This document shows, piece by piece, positions 5,503 to 5,694 of a DNA stretch of 5,694 nt. Within the stretch, counting starts at the first letter, position 1, and every line of letters starts with the position of its first letter. A program made the translations under genes and the position numbers. This DNA comes from Anaerolineae bacterium (lineage in GTDB: Bacteria > Chloroflexota > Anaerolineae > B4-G1 > SLSP01). A model generated the notes under the pieces. It was not told where the DNA came from. It searched no databases and worked only from the letters and a program-made list of their open reading frames with translations. The DNA lies in NCBI GenBank assembly GCA_021159805.1, contig JAGHDT010000562.1:1-5694 (forward strand), written 5' to 3'.

Positions 5503-5694
5503 ACCGGCACCAGACCCGCCGTCATACGGACATCGGGAGCGCTCGCGCGTCCGTCAAGAGGCATAACCAGCGCAAATAGATCCTGAGGAAGGACGAAGTG
5601 ATTGCGGAAATCGTAGTGTCCATCGCCGGCCACGTCCAAGCGCACGTACTGCCGCTCAGCGAGAAACGGCAGCCAGAAGAATGAGGTCAGGAGA
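5430..5694 (-). CDS. PTPS-related membrane protein, upstream fragment (partial, frameshifted)
   Basis: This frame enters from the right edge of the window and is coding from 5693 to about 5506. Its beginning is outside the window. It reads LLTSFFWLPFLAERQYVRLD, then a segment with YDFRNHF and an LPQDLFALV-like stretch, typical of the family just before a membrane segment. From about 5505 downwards the frame runs out of register to a TGA at 5432-5430; that last part (WLWAARCTPY onwards) is a shadow. The membrane segment MTAGLVPV is completed by LALGGTLYAV only in the frame of the neighbouring open frame. The two pieces are therefore one gene, with a one-base loss or a two-base gain in the GTGTGT run (minus strand) at about 5500-5507. 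It may be a sequencing error, a real mutation or programmed shifting; the first two are more likely. Confidence 0.75.
   Translation of the reverse strand, partial: LLTSFFWLPFLAERQYVRLDVAGDGHYDFRNHFVLPQDLFALVMPLDGRASAPDVRMTAGLVPVCWLWAARCTPYAGAVSGTLGSML

Overview
The window looks like ordinary bacterial chromosome, moderately GC-rich, most likely from the Chloroflexota or a close relative. That placement is an inference. It rests mainly on the large membrane protein at the right end: its FFWLP / YDFRNHF / YYQFPWRFLG motifs and its C-terminal beta domain (GYDLSS-like, PGDTLE-like and FVHL motifs) are typical of the PTPS-related membrane proteins common in that phylum. No mobile element, CRISPR array, tRNA, rRNA or tmRNA was recognised.

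Layout. Positions 1-448 are essentially non-coding. They may hold the last codons of an upstream gene (3-68), a small hairpin, an AT-rich patch and promoter-like sites. On the + strand follow an S41 C-terminal processing peptidase (449-1801) and smpB (1791-2258), which overlap by 11 bases and so form a translationally coupled pair. A 217-base spacer (2259-2475) carries two adjacent imperfect hairpins and then a perfect consensus sigma-70-type promoter (TTGACA, 16 bp, TATAAT). This promoter drives a two-S1-domain RNA-binding protein (2476-3177). A strong GC-rich hairpin at 3205-3230 lies between that gene and the convergent minus-strand operon.

The minus-strand operon is read from right to left. 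It starts beyond the window with a PTPS-related multi-pass membrane protein, cut by the window edge at 5694 and split by an apparent frameshift near 5500-5507. A membrane-anchored DsbA-like thiol-disulfide oxidoreductase (3272-4033) follows after only 8 bases.

How they may work together. The left half concerns translation quality control and proteolysis: SmpB delivers tmRNA to stalled ribosomes, the S41 peptidase belongs to the tail-specific protease family, and the S1-domain protein probably binds RNA or ribosomes. The right half concerns the cell envelope: a membrane protein with an extracytoplasmic-type C-terminal domain, made together with an oxidoreductase of the exported disulfide-forming type. 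I see no clear novel system. The points most worth checking are the frameshift, the protease-smpB coupling, the paired cysteines in the membrane protein next to a DsbA-like gene, and the hairpins just upstream of the consensus promoter.
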